Of a stretch of 64,000 nucleotides of DNA, positions 25,558 through 35,181 are shown piece after piece; the first letter of the stretch is position 1, and every line of letters begins with the position of its first letter. Origin of the DNA: Bin87 sp965219925 (GTDB lineage: Bacteria; Chloroflexota; Dehalococcoidia; Lucifugimonadales; UBA3495); the NCBI GenBank assembly GCA_965219925.1, contig OZ244795.1, positions 2,852,001-2,916,000 of the forward strand, in the 5' to 3' direction. A program made the position numbers and the translations under genes. The notes under the pieces are model-generated. The model saw only the letters and a program-made list of their open reading frames with translations. It did not search any database and had not been told where the DNA came from.

Positions 25558-26573
25558 CCGCGCTTGTGACGGGAGCAACGGGATTCATCGGCGGCAATGT
25601 GGCGCGCGCGCTCTGGAAACGCGGCGAGAACGTTCATGCGCTGGTCAGGCCCGGCGCCAACGACATCGCCATCCGAGGCACCGGAGTAAAACAATACGCC
25701 GGCGACCTGCTGGACATGGACTCTTTGCACCGGGCGGCGGAGGGATGCGATTCGGTATTTCATTGCGCCGCAGTGTATGCGTTCTGGTCCCGGCGCCCGG
25801 AGGGCATTTACGCTGCCAATGTCCAGGGGACTCGCAACGTCATCGAGACTGCCCTCAAGGTTGGAATGCGTCGCGCAGTATTTACGAGTTCGGTATCCAC
25901 CATCGGCTGGCCGGATGCTCCCGGGAAGGGCAACGCCACGCATTCGCTGGCCAATGAAGAAACTCCGGTCAACCCGAAACTACTGGTGGGACACTATAAA
26001 CGCTCCAAGTTTCAGGCTGAACAGGAAGCGCTCTCCGCAAACGAGAAGGGATTACCCGTAATCGTGGTCAATCCCTGCGCCCCGGTTGGCAAGTGGGACG
26101 TGAAGCCCACCCCCACGGGTCGTATACCTCTGGATTTCGCGCGAGGCCGAATCCCCGGTTACATGGACACGGGGCTGAATCTGGTGGATGTGGACGACGT
26201 AGCCGAAGGGCACATCCTGGCAATGGAGCGGGGCAGACCGGGCCAACGATATATTCTCGGCAACCGGAATTTGACCCTCTTGCAAGTATTCGGGATGCTT
26301 GCCGACATCACGGGCCGGCGTGTCCCCCGTTTGCGATTCCCATATCCGTTTATTTTGGGCGCCGCCTATGTGGACCAATGGATCCAGGGCGCAATTATGG
26401 GACGAACGCCCCGTATACCGGTGGAAGGAATTCGGGTTGCTCGCCATCCGATGTACGTGACCCCCCAAAAAGCCGTCGAGGAATTGGGGATGCCGCAAAA
26501 TTCCGTGGAAATAGCCTTGGAAAAAGCGGTGCGCTGGTTCGCCGACCACGGATACATTGGCGCGCGAAGCTAG
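25554..26573 (+). CDS. hpnA: HpnA, hopanoid-associated NAD-dependent sugar epimerase
   Basis: A 339-aa extended SDR: the Rossmann motif MTALVTGATGFIGGNVARAL at the N-terminus, VFHCAAVYAFWSRRPEGIY, catalytic VGHYKRSKFQAEQEA (YxxxK) and the substrate region VNPCAPVGKWDVKPTPTG. HpnA is conserved in hopanoid clusters but its exact step is unsettled. The ATG at 25554 is coupled to hpnG; the frame from 25491 runs back inside it. Confidence 0.9.
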   Translation: MTALVTGATGFIGGNVARALWKRGENVHALVRPGANDIAIRGTGVKQYAGDLLDMDSLHRAAEGCDSVFHCAAVYAFWSRRPEGIYAANVQGTRNVIETALKVGMRRAVFTSSVSTIGWPDAPGKGNATHSLANEETPVNPKLLVGHYKRSKFQAEQEALSANEKGLPVIVVNPCAPVGKWDVKPTPTGRIPLDFARGRIPGYMDTGLNLVDVDDVAEGHILAMERGRPGQRYILGNRNLTLLQVFGMLADITGRRVPRLRFPYPFILGAAYVDQWIQGAIMGRTPRIPVEGIRVARHPMYVTPQKAVEELGMPQNSVEIALEKAVRWFADHGYIGARS

Positions 26574-26595
26574 TTTCGTGCTTGCTGAATAACCC

Positions 26596-28656
26596 ATGCT
26601 TACTCACGAACAAATTTCCCATTCAACGGGCGGCGCCAATGGGACAGGATTCCGCGCATCGCTTGACGAGGCTATTTCCCGGACACAGGCGTACTTTCGG
26701 CGATCGCAGCATCCCGACGGGTACTGGTGGGGAGAATTGGAATCCAACAACACCATGGAAGCCGAGTACGTGATGTTGGGTCGGTTCCTGGGGCGCCGAA
26801 ATCCAGAACGCGAGCAGCACATCGTACGCTACCTTCTGGAAAGGCAGAAAGACGATGGGTCCTGGGCGGTTTACTATGGAGCGCCGGGCGACCTTTCCAC
26901 GTCGGTTGAGTGTTATTTCGCCCTCAAACTGTGCGGAGAATCCCCGGAAGCAGACCACATGGCGCGGGCACGCCGGTTTATCCTGTCCAGGGGTGGTTTG
27001 ACACGCGTGCGTGTATTCACGCGCATTTGGCTGTCTTTACTGGGTCAGTGGAAATGGAGCGGCACTCCGCACCTGTTACCGGAAATGATCCTGCTGCCAC
27101 GGTGGGCGCCATTCAACGTGTACCATTTCGCCAGTTGGGCGCGCGGATGCATCGTGCCACTGTCCATCATCTCGTCGCTCCGACCGGTCCGGCCCGTACC
27201 GAAAGAATATTCCATCGATGAATTGCTTCCCGACGGGCACGCCGGAACCGACTACTCCCTGCCATCTCCCGGCGGAATCAACCTGGCCAAACTATTTTGG
27301 TGGGCTGAAAAAATACTGCCGCCCATGTACAACCGCGTTCCGGTCAATCCGGTCAGAAAATGGGCCCACCGCAAATCAGTGCAATGGATACTGGACCACC
27401 AGGAAGCAGACGGGAGTTGGGGAGGCATTCAACCACCCTGGGTTTATAGCCTGATGGCGTTGAGTGTATGCGGTTTCCCGAATTCACATCCGGTCATGCA
27501 GCGAGGGTTCGACGGTCTCGAAGCGTTTGGTATTCAAAAAGGGGACCACTGGACAGTCCAGGGGTGCATTTCTCCGGTATGGGATACCTGCCTGATACTG
27601 CAGGCGCTGACCGAGAGCGGAACACCGACGGACGATAAATCAGTGGCATCGGCAACGCGCTGGCTGGTTAACAAGCAGATTCTGGCGGCTGGTGATTGGC
27701 AGGTACAGGTCCCCCACGCCCAGCCAGGCGGGTGGGCCTTCGAGTTCGAGAACGATCGCTACCCGGACATCGACGATACGGCAGAGGTAGTGCTGGCATT
27801 GCGGCAGGGGCGGCTCCCCGACGACGAAGACCATCTACGCGAGCAGGCTATTGAGCGAGCCGTGGCCTGGATTTCCGAGATGCAAAACCGTGATGGTGGA
27901 TGGGCATCTTTCGACAAGAACAACCATCACACCTACCTTACGGCGCTGGCATTCAGCGACTTTGGCGAAGTTCTCGACCCATCAAGCGCCGATGTTACGG
28001 CTCATGTAATGGAAATGTACGGGCGACTGGGTCAACGGACCGATAACCGCGCGCTGCAGGATGCATATCGTTATCTGCGGGCCGAACAGGAAGACGATGG
28101 CAGCTGGTTCGGCCGGTGGGGTGTAAACTACGTGTACGGGCTGGGCGCGGTGCTGCCCGCCCTGGAAGCGCTGGGTGAAGACATGACGCAGGCTTACGTG
28201 CGGCGGGCTGTGGAATGGCTGTTGGCGCACCAGAATGAGGACGGGGGATGGGGAGAATCCTGCGCATCTTACGTTGACGCTTCCAAACGCGGGGTGGGTC
28301 CCAGCACCGCGTCGCAGACTGCGTGGGCGATTCTTGCCCTCTTGTCTGCCGATTGCACCGATTATCCCGCAACACACCGTGGGGTACAATATTTGCTTCG
28401 CACTCAACAACCCGATGGTCAATGGGACCAACCTTATTTTACGGGAACCGGCTTCCCGGGGTATCTGAGTGGCGCTCGCATGGAAGAACCACCGCAACCG
28501 GGCGAACGTGGATTTCAGGGCAGCGAATTGTCAGCGGGTTTTATGATTAACTATCATTTGTACCGAAACACCTGGCCACTTTTGGCATTGGGGCGCTTCC
28601 GTAATCAAATGCGCCAGGCTGACGGGAACACCATTCAGATTGCAACGTCAATATGA
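26596..28656 (+). CDS. shc: Squalene-hopene cyclase
   Basis: A 686-aa class II triterpene cyclase forming hopene from squalene. The proton-donor DxDDTA motif is PDIDDTAEV with Asp391, Asp393 and Asp394. Repeated QW motifs stud the sequence, such as QHPDGYWWGELE near residue 37, QEADGSWGGIQPPW and QNEDGGWGESCASY. Length is typical. As a monotopic enzyme it should sit on the inner membrane. The start is 23 nt after hpnA. Confidence 0.96.
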   Translation: MLTHEQISHSTGGANGTGFRASLDEAISRTQAYFRRSQHPDGYWWGELESNNTMEAEYVMLGRFLGRRNPEREQHIVRYLLERQKDDGSWAVYYGAPGDLSTSVECYFALKLCGESPEADHMARARRFILSRGGLTRVRVFTRIWLSLLGQWKWSGTPHLLPEMILLPRWAPFNVYHFASWARGCIVPLSIISSLRPVRPVPKEYSIDELLPDGHAGTDYSLPSPGGINLAKLFWWAEKILPPMYNRVPVNPVRKWAHRKSVQWILDHQEADGSWGGIQPPWVYSLMALSVCGFPNSHPVMQRGFDGLEAFGIQKGDHWTVQGCISPVWDTCLILQALTESGTPTDDKSVASATRWLVNKQILAAGDWQVQVPHAQPGGWAFEFENDRYPDIDDTAEVVLALRQGRLPDDEDHLREQAIERAVAWISEMQNRDGGWASFDKNNHHTYLTALAFSDFGEVLDPSSADVTAHVMEMYGRLGQRTDNRALQDAYRYLRAEQEDDGSWFGRWGVNYVYGLGAVLPALEALGEDMTQAYVRRAVEWLLAHQNEDGGWGESCASYVDASKRGVGPSTASQTAWAILALLSADCTDYPATHRGVQYLLRTQQPDGQWDQPYFTGTGFPGYLSGARMEEPPQPGERGFQGSELSAGFMINYHLYRNTWPLLALGRFRNQMRQADGNTIQIATSI

Positions 28657-28737
28657 ACCGATAACCAACCGGAATCTGCACCATTGCCGTGCACTCGTCA
28701 CATTTCCAACCCGACACTCTCAAGAAACGTGCGGCTT

Positions 28738-29181
28738 ATGAAAACCAAAAACTTTACGCTCCAGGTTAACACCGGACACGCTCCGGAATTTATCGATATC
28801 ACCGATTGGGTTAAGAATTGCGTGATCAAGTCTCATGTGAGCAACGGTTTTGTTGTCGTTTATTCGCGACACACCACGGCGGCAGTGAAAATAAATGAAA
28901 ATGAACCGCTGTTGATTGAAGACATGGGGCGCTTTCTCGAGCAGATGTGCCCGCGCAAAGGCGACTACCGGCATAACGACTTTTCCGTGCGTACCGTAAA
29001 TATGAACGAAGATGAATCGCCAAACGGCCACGCGCATCTCCAGCACCTGATGTTGGGATGCAGCGAGACGATCCCCCTGGTGGACGGCAAAATGCCGTTC
29101 GGCCAGTGGCAAAGCATCTTCTTCATCGAGCTGGACCATCCGCGCCCGCGCGAAGTGATGGTGCAGATCGTGGGAGAATAG
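28738..29181 (+). CDS. yjbQ: YjbQ/UPF0047-family protein
   Basis: A 147-aa protein of the YjbQ family. Conserved blocks are VVVYSRHTTAAVKINENEP, then HNDFSVRTVNMNEDESPNGH with HAHLQHLMLG, then a C-terminal IFFIELDHPRPREVMVQIVG. The His residues form a metal-site-like cluster. Members complement thiamine-phosphate synthase weakly; the true role is unknown. The ATG at 28738 gives family length. Its place between shc and hpnC is unusual and could be chance co-transcription. Confidence 0.85.
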   Translation: MKTKNFTLQVNTGHAPEFIDITDWVKNCVIKSHVSNGFVVVYSRHTTAAVKINENEPLLIEDMGRFLEQMCPRKGDYRHNDFSVRTVNMNEDESPNGHAHLQHLMLGCSETIPLVDGKMPFGQWQSIFFIELDHPRPREVMVQIVGE

Positions 29182-29207
29182 CGTTCGGAGCCTGTGGGAG
29201 TGCGGCG

Positions 29208-30218
29208 ATGCCTATTGCCTCCGGAATATCAACGCCCAAAGCTATGGAATCTAGGGTTGCCGACCGGGCCCCTCGCCTGACGGTCGAGCAGGCTTATGAG
29301 CATTGCGCTCGGATGGTGCGCAGTCACTACGAGAATTTCACGGTGGCGAGCCGGTTGACGCCCAAATCGAAACTGCCCCACGTAAGCGCGATATACGCCT
29401 GGTGCCGCACCGTTGATGATCTCGGTGATGAGGCAGTTCCCGACCAACATGATCCACAGGAGTTCGGACAGCCGGCAACGCGCGCGGTTGTCGCAGAGCA
29501 TCGTTTGGAACACCTTGCGTGGTGGGAAGAAGAACTGGACGCCGCCTATGGTGGGCAACCCGCTCATCCGGTAACCATAGCACTCCAACACACTATTGCT
29601 GAGTTTGGGATACCGCGAGAACCCTTTTCCCGTTTGATACACGCCAATCGTATGGATCAGGCATCCGGAAGGTTTCAAAACTTTGGAGATTTACTGCATT
29701 ACTGCGAACACTCCGCAAACCCGGTCGGTCATCTGTATTTGTACCTCTTTGGATACGACGACGCAGAACGACAGCAGTTGTCCGACTTCACCTGTACCGG
29801 GTTGCAGTTAACCAATTTCTGGCAGGACGTGGCGCGCGATTATCGGGACCGGGACCGAATATACCTCCCGCAAGACGATATGAAGCGATTCGGCGTAAAT
29901 GAAAGCGACATCGCCTCCGGAACCGCCAACGATGCCTTCCGGTCGCTGCTGCGTCATGAATGTGAACGCGCCATGGACTTATTCACCCGCGGCGCGCCAC
30001 TGGTTCCGAAACTTGACCGATCCGCCCGCCTTCCCGTGGCTCTGTTCACACGTGGTGGAACGGCAGTGCTCGATGCCATTAACAAACGGAACTACGACGT
30101 GCTGAGCAGACGTCCGGCATTGTCGAGCCGGCGCAAGACGTGGTTGCTGATATCCACATTGCTGTCAGTCAAATTGGGGATGGGATACCGATTGCCGGCG
30201 CGCGGCGGCAAGGCATGA
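29208..30218 (+). CDS. hpnC: HpnC, squalene synthase-like enzyme (hydroxysqualene formation)
   Basis: A 336-aa head-to-head prenyltransferase. The first Asp-rich motif is AWCRTVDDLGDEAV and the second FWQDVARDYRDRDRIYLPQD. HpnC, D and E together turn two farnesyl diphosphates into squalene: HpnD forms presqualene diphosphate and HpnC hydroxysqualene. Assignment to HpnC rests on order and the RTVDDLGDE variant. The ATG at 29208 has gggag upstream. Its stop overlaps hpnD's start as ATGA. Confidence 0.9.
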   Translation: MPIASGISTPKAMESRVADRAPRLTVEQAYEHCARMVRSHYENFTVASRLTPKSKLPHVSAIYAWCRTVDDLGDEAVPDQHDPQEFGQPATRAVVAEHRLEHLAWWEEELDAAYGGQPAHPVTIALQHTIAEFGIPREPFSRLIHANRMDQASGRFQNFGDLLHYCEHSANPVGHLYLYLFGYDDAERQQLSDFTCTGLQLTNFWQDVARDYRDRDRIYLPQDDMKRFGVNESDIASGTANDAFRSLLRHECERAMDLFTRGAPLVPKLDRSARLPVALFTRGGTAVLDAINKRNYDVLSRRPALSSRRKTWLLISTLLSVKLGMGYRLPARGGKA

Positions 30219-31111
30219 GCAGGTCTTCCCCCACGGCCAAGACCCTGCCTCCGGACGTACTCGCAGCGGCCTACGAAGAGTGTCGACAAGTTACGCGTGA
30301 AGCAGCCCGCAATTTCTACTTCGCTTTCCTGACGCTGCCCGCCGACCGGCGACGCGCCATTTACGTGGCGTATACATTTTGCCGGTATTGCGATGATTCG
30401 GTGGACGCCGAGGGAACGCCGACCGAGAAATTGGGAAGGGTCAATCAACTCCGTGAGCAACTGAATGCAACGTACGCCGGTGACGTGTCCCAGCCACTGT
30501 TTGTAGGACTGGCGGATGTGGTCAACAGGTTTGACATCCCACGGGAATACTTCCACGAGGTTCTGAACGGGGTGGAATCCGACCTGGTGAAAACTCGTTA
30601 CGCAGACTTTGAAGAACTGAAGCAGTATTGTTATCAGGTGGCGTCGGCAGTGGGTCTGATTTGCATCCACATCTTCGGTTATAGCGGAGGCGAGGAAGCG
30701 CGATTGCGTGCGGCAGACCTTGGCCTGGCCATGCAACTGACCAACATCTGTCGGGACGTGAAAGAAGACTGGGAGATGGGACGAATTTACCTTCCCCAGG
30801 ACGATATGGCCCGCTTCGGCGTTTCTGAGGACGATATCGGCGCCGGAGCAGTTACGGAAGGATTCTCCCAACTGCTGGCGTTTCAAATCGCCCGAGCTCG
30901 CGAGTATTTCAGCAGCGGCCGGCAATTGTTGGGGCACCTGCCCCCGCGGTCCCGCGCTTGCCCGGCAGCCCTCGGCCTCATCTATGGTCGGGTTCTGGAC
31001 CGTATCGAGTCCAACGGATACGACGTGTACCAACAGCGCATCGGCCTGAGCAAGGCCGAGAAATTGCGCTTGATGGCGCGGGCGTGGCTCACCGGTCCGT
31101 TCCTGCATTGA
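30215..31111 (+). CDS. hpnD: HpnD, presqualene diphosphate synthase
   Basis: A 298-aa squalene/phytoene synthase-fold enzyme. Motifs are FYFAFLTLPADRRRAIYVAY, YCDDSVDAEGTPTEKL (first Asp-rich) and LTNICRDVKEDWEMGRIYLP, then QDDM (second). It condenses two farnesyl diphosphates to presqualene diphosphate. It is coupled at both ends: ATGA with hpnC and TTGA with hpnE. Confidence 0.92.
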   Translation: MSRSSPTAKTLPPDVLAAAYEECRQVTREAARNFYFAFLTLPADRRRAIYVAYTFCRYCDDSVDAEGTPTEKLGRVNQLREQLNATYAGDVSQPLFVGLADVVNRFDIPREYFHEVLNGVESDLVKTRYADFEELKQYCYQVASAVGLICIHIFGYSGGEEARLRAADLGLAMQLTNICRDVKEDWEMGRIYLPQDDMARFGVSEDDIGAGAVTEGFSQLLAFQIARAREYFSSGRQLLGHLPPRSRACPAALGLIYGRVLDRIESNGYDVYQQRIGLSKAEKLRLMARAWLTGPFLH

Positions 31112-32505
31112 CCAACATCAGCCCATCTGCCGGCGTTGCGCCCACCACGCTCGTTTTGGGCGGAGGACTGGCTGGCATCGCCGCAGCGTTGCAACTGGCC
31201 GAATCGGGCTGGAACGTTACGCTCGTGGAAGCCAGAGCATCGTTGGGCGGAAGAGTGTTTTCATTTTACGACCCCGGCAGCAGCCGGGAGGTGGACAACG
31301 GGCAGCACGTTATCGTCGGAGCATGCGGCAATCTCATTGCATTTTTGGAAAGATTGGGAGTCATGGAGAACTGGCATCTGCAAAAGCGGCTGGACGTCCC
31401 AGTCTATAACCGCGCCGGGCGACTCGGGCGATTGTCGGGCATCCCCCTGCCGGCGCCAGGCCATCTGTTGCTTGCGCTCCTGCGATACCCACACATCGGG
31501 GTGGTGGACAAGCTGCGGGCGGTGGGCGGACTCGTCGCTGCCTGGCGAATCGACCGCTCGACTCCCGAGTTGGACGACATCACCTTCCATGCCTGGCTGC
31601 GAGAACATGGGCAAACCGAACGGTCTATCCGCAATCTGTGGAACGTGCTTATCGAAGGAACCCTCAATGACGACATTCGAGACGTAAGCGCGGCTATGGG
31701 GTTGATGATAATACAGGAAGGGTTGCTGCGGGGTCGGCACAACGCAAACGTGGGATACGCGCAGGTTCCGTTGAGTGATGCCATCGGCCGGCCGGCGGCC
31801 CGTAAGCTGGACGAACTCGGCGTAAGCCGGTTGCCCGGACGCACCGTTCGGCAGATCAACACGAATCCAGATCTGTCCGTCCGCAGCGTAACCGTCAACG
31901 ACGGCGATGAGATCGTTGCGGATGTCTATATCAGTGCGCTCCCGTTTTGGACATTGCCCGGAATTATTCCCGACAACCTCGCCAATCAGAAACCGTTTTC
32001 TACCATCACAGGACTGCGAACGTCTCCCATCGTGAACGTGCATCTGCTGTACGACCGGCGCGTAATGGACAAGGAATTTTGTTACATCATCGACAGCCCG
32101 TTGCAGTGGGTTTTCAACCACTCGGCGATCCGGCGGGACGCCTCGGCAAAGGAGCAGGCATTGACCGTTTCGATCAGCGCCGCCTGGAAACATATTGACA
32201 GCCAACGGGCTGAGATCGTAGAAACCATCGCTGCCGAAATGCGCGATACGTTCCCCGGCGCCGCCCGCGCCGAATTGAAAAACGCAGTGGTCGTGAAACA
32301 ACGTAACGCTACCTTCCGGTGTATCCCTGGCGCGGGGTCCCTCAGACCCGGACCTACCACGGCATCCCCGAATCTGTTTTTGGCCGGAGAATGGACCGAT
32401 ACTGGCTGGCCATCAACTATGGAGGGCGCAGTTATCAGCGGATATAATGCGGTAGCGGCAGTTATGTCATTCTGTGGTTTCGAGTATGAACCTTCTGGAG
32501 TTTAG
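31108..32505 (+). CDS. hpnE: HpnE, hydroxysqualene dehydroxylase (FAD-dependent)
   Basis: A 465-aa flavoprotein of the phytoene-desaturase-like amine oxidase group. The FAD motif LVLGGGLAGIAAALQLAESG lies at about residue 14, followed by VTLVEARASLGGRVFSFYD and C-terminal LFLAGEWTDTGWPSTMEGAV. It reduces hydroxysqualene to squalene. The TTG at 31108 overlaps hpnD's stop (TTGA); no in-frame ATG lies near the FAD motif, so the non-standard start is likely despite a weak ribosome site. Confidence 0.9.
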   Translation: MTNISPSAGVAPTTLVLGGGLAGIAAALQLAESGWNVTLVEARASLGGRVFSFYDPGSSREVDNGQHVIVGACGNLIAFLERLGVMENWHLQKRLDVPVYNRAGRLGRLSGIPLPAPGHLLLALLRYPHIGVVDKLRAVGGLVAAWRIDRSTPELDDITFHAWLREHGQTERSIRNLWNVLIEGTLNDDIRDVSAAMGLMIIQEGLLRGRHNANVGYAQVPLSDAIGRPAARKLDELGVSRLPGRTVRQINTNPDLSVRSVTVNDGDEIVADVYISALPFWTLPGIIPDNLANQKPFSTITGLRTSPIVNVHLLYDRRVMDKEFCYIIDSPLQWVFNHSAIRRDASAKEQALTVSISAAWKHIDSQRAEIVETIAAEMRDTFPGAARAELKNAVVVKQRNATFRCIPGAGSLRPGPTTASPNLFLAGEWTDTGWPSTMEGAVISGYNAVAAVMSFCGFEYEPSGV

Positions 32506-32508
32506 TCA

Positions 32509-33171
32509 GTGGCAGACGATTGGATCCAGCAACGGCAAGAGCTAACGGAGGCCACGCGGGAAATGTACCGTCGGGGGCTGGTTGGCGCGTTCTCGGGTAA
32601 CACAAGCCTGCGGCTCACCGGGTCTGGCGCTGAAGGGCTGTTGTTGGTGACGCCAACGCATTTCCCGTACTATCGATTGGAACCGGAACATCTGGTGGTA
32701 GTGGACATTGACGGTGTGCCGGTGGCCGATGGACAACTGCAACCCTCATCCGAGACGCTGTTGCATCTGGAGATTTATCGGCAACGGGATGACGTTGGGG
32801 CGGTAGTGCATACGCATTCGATCTACGCTTCCGTGGCGTCGGTGGTTGGGCGAGACATACCACCGATAATTGACGAGATGCTGTTGACTATCGGGGGCGC
32901 CGTCAAGGTGAGCAACTATGCTTTCCCCGGCACGCAAGAATTGGCGGAAGCTGCCTACACTGCGCTGGGGGAACGCAACGCGGCGTTGCTTCGCAATCAT
33001 GGAGTGGTTGGAGTGGGCCCGGACATCTGGGAGGCGCTGGAGGTGTGCGACCTGGTTGAAAGGCTGGCTCACATATTCGTGCAGGCACGCAATTTTGGCC
33101 CCCGCGCGTCCGCCACGCTCCCCGACAATGCCATCGAGACCGAAATGAAAATGTACCTGGACCGGCGCTAG
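32509..33171 (+). CDS. Class II aldolase/adducin-domain protein (fuculose-phosphate aldolase-like)
   Basis: A 220-aa zinc enzyme-like protein. Metal and catalytic motifs are GNTSLRL, HTHSIYASVASVVG (His-x-His) and a third His in LLRNHGVVGVGP. The family cleaves sugar phosphates such as fuculose-1-phosphate or ribulose-phosphate analogues. It starts with GTG at 32509, 3 nt after hpnE, with tggag upstream, so it is probably part of the hopanoid transcript. Its substrate is unknown. Confidence 0.87.
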   Translation: MADDWIQQRQELTEATREMYRRGLVGAFSGNTSLRLTGSGAEGLLLVTPTHFPYYRLEPEHLVVVDIDGVPVADGQLQPSSETLLHLEIYRQRDDVGAVVHTHSIYASVASVVGRDIPPIIDEMLLTIGGAVKVSNYAFPGTQELAEAAYTALGERNAALLRNHGVVGVGPDIWEALEVCDLVERLAHIFVQARNFGPRASATLPDNAIETEMKMYLDRR

Positions 33172-33227
33172 GTGGCGGCTGATTTGTTAGCTCAAAGACA
33201 TGACCGCAGATACAGGGTTGTCGTCCC

Positions 33228-34205
33228 ATGACCTCGACTCGCCAACCGGTTGACGCACCGCCGGCGGTGATCGCCGTGGCGGGTTCATCCTCCTTTTCGG
33301 GTATCAATGTCTTGTTGCATCTGGAATCACAGTCGCCAGACTGCCGGTTGGTGGCGTTGGATGCCCGACCTCTGCTCTGGCCCATTGCGAACGGGTCTGC
33401 GCATCGCCTGAGCCGCGCTGCAACGGGCCAAACGGTGCCGATGGATGATTTGCCAAACCTTTTGGCCCTGGAAACTGTGGATACCGTTGTCCATGTGGGC
33501 AGTCATTACGATGGGCCGGACCTGGATGAGTTTCTGGCAGAGACGCCGATGTGGATAAAAGCCTGCCAGGAGGCTGGGGTTCGCAGGTTCGTCTATCTGT
33601 CGGACTACCGTGTTTACGGGGTCAGGCCAGGAAAACCATTGCCCATCTCCGAGTCAACGGAAACGCATCCGATTCCTCAACACGTTCGGGTGTGCGATGC
33701 CGAACCGAAGTCCAGAATGCCGGCAAATCTGGCCCGGCCACCCGGATCCATGAGCGTTACGGTACTTAGGACGGCGATGACCGTCGGACCCAACGGCAGT
33801 ACACCCGCATTCGAAGAATTCCTGGGTTTGGCAATGCGATCTAAAAAAATCTCCCGAATACCGCTGCAATTCCTGCACGAGCACGACCTCGCCCGCGCCG
33901 TGGTGGTCGCCATTACGCGGCAGGCGCCGGGCGTTTTCAATCTTGCCGGCGACGGTTCAGTGTCGTTGGAAGATATTGTAAAGATGTGTGGCGGTACGCG
34001 GAGAGCGATGGGCGCGCGAGTCCATCAGCAGGCTTCCAAAGTAAAACTACCGAAAGGCGATGCTGGTAATCTCGCCAAATGCCCAATGATTATCAGCACC
34101 ACGAAATTCAAGCAGGCCGGCGACTTTCACTACCGCTACTCTTCCGAACAGGCGATCCGCGCGTATTGCAATTCGGTTCTTTACGAACCCGGCGAGAGCC
34201 GATGA
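33228..34205 (+). CDS. NAD-dependent epimerase/dehydratase-like SDR (atypical)
   Basis: A 325-aa Rossmann protein. The nucleotide motif VIAVAGSSSFSGINVLLHLE departs from GxxGxxG. Later stretches, VDTVVHVGSHYDGPDL and RRFVYLSDYRVYGVRPGKPL, match extended SDRs, but a YxxxK at the catalytic place is not evident (the region reads DAEPKSRMPANL). It may bind NAD without classic SDR catalysis. It is ATGA-coupled to the nucleoside hydrolase. Confidence 0.75.
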   Translation: MTSTRQPVDAPPAVIAVAGSSSFSGINVLLHLESQSPDCRLVALDARPLLWPIANGSAHRLSRAATGQTVPMDDLPNLLALETVDTVVHVGSHYDGPDLDEFLAETPMWIKACQEAGVRRFVYLSDYRVYGVRPGKPLPISESTETHPIPQHVRVCDAEPKSRMPANLARPPGSMSVTVLRTAMTVGPNGSTPAFEEFLGLAMRSKKISRIPLQFLHEHDLARAVVVAITRQAPGVFNLAGDGSVSLEDIVKMCGGTRRAMGARVHQQASKVKLPKGDAGNLAKCPMIISTTKFKQAGDFHYRYSSEQAIRAYCNSVLYEPGESR

Positions 34206-35167
34206 TCTCCGGCGCCTCTGGACCCAGGCAAGCGGTGATTATTGACACCGACCCAGGGGTGGACGATGCCATCGCCATCCTGTTGGCCCTGGCATATCCA
34301 GGTTTCGACGTAATCGGCCTGACTACAACGGCCGGCAACGTACCGCGCGGGCGGGCAACCAGGAACGCCCTGGCTTTACTTGATTATGTCGGCCGTAACG
34401 ATATTCCCGTTCACGCCGGCGCCGCACGCCCGGTGCGGGGGAAATTCGCATACGCCCGACACGTCCATTCTCCGGCTGGACTCACGCGCCGGCTTCCGGA
34501 TCCTGTGACGCCGCCGTCCAACGTTGGAGCGGTGCGATTCTTGGCGCAAAGTCTGCTCGCTGAACCGAATGATGTAACCGTGATCGCCCTGGGGCCCCTT
34601 ACCAATCTGGCCCGTTTGCTAAAACGCAACAGTCGGGCATTGCAGTCAGCCAAACGCATCGTCATCATGGGCGGCGCGGTAAACTTTCCTGGTAACGCCA
34701 CGACCCATTCGGAGTTCAATTTTTTCAGCGACCCCACGGCGGCTCGCCTGGTAATGGAATCGGGAATCCCGGTGACCCTGGTTGACTTGGCCGCATGTCG
34801 GCAAGTTTATTTAACCCGCGCCGATGCCAGGTCGCTGAGCAGCCCGAACCCATCCGGTAAATTGGCCTCAGAGTTGGTTTCCGGCTGGTTCAATCGAGAC
34901 ACCGGCCGGGAGAAATTCCCGATGTACGATCCGTTGGCAGTTGTTGCCGCCATCGAAGCCAGGACGCTGGACACACACCGGTTGACCCTGGCCGTGGACG
35001 ATGCGGAAACCACAGATGACAGCAACAAATGGGGGCGATGCGCGGTAGTCTCCGGCGGCAATTCCAACGTGCTGGTCGCCAAACCGGATGGCGTGGACGC
35101 ACGATTGGCATTGCAAACAATCACCGATCTGATGGATTGGAGCCGCTCGCCGATCCCGACCGCCTGA
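34202..35167 (+). CDS. Nucleoside hydrolase (IUNH family)
   Basis: A 321-aa calcium-dependent hydrolase cleaving N-ribosidic bonds. The signature VIIDTDPGVDDAIAILLAL is at about residues 12-30, with TAGNVPRGRATRNALALLDY and a late EKFPMYDPLAVVAAIEA holding another calcium Asp. It starts at ATG 34202, overlapping the previous stop. In a locus whose products release adenine and ribosides it may recycle nucleosides, which is inference. Confidence 0.9.
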   Translation: MISGASGPRQAVIIDTDPGVDDAIAILLALAYPGFDVIGLTTTAGNVPRGRATRNALALLDYVGRNDIPVHAGAARPVRGKFAYARHVHSPAGLTRRLPDPVTPPSNVGAVRFLAQSLLAEPNDVTVIALGPLTNLARLLKRNSRALQSAKRIVIMGGAVNFPGNATTHSEFNFFSDPTAARLVMESGIPVTLVDLAACRQVYLTRADARSLSSPNPSGKLASELVSGWFNRDTGREKFPMYDPLAVVAAIEARTLDTHRLTLAVDDAETTDDSNKWGRCAVVSGGNSNVLVAKPDGVDARLALQTITDLMDWSRSPIPTA

Positions 35168-35181
35168 TATAAGGACACCAC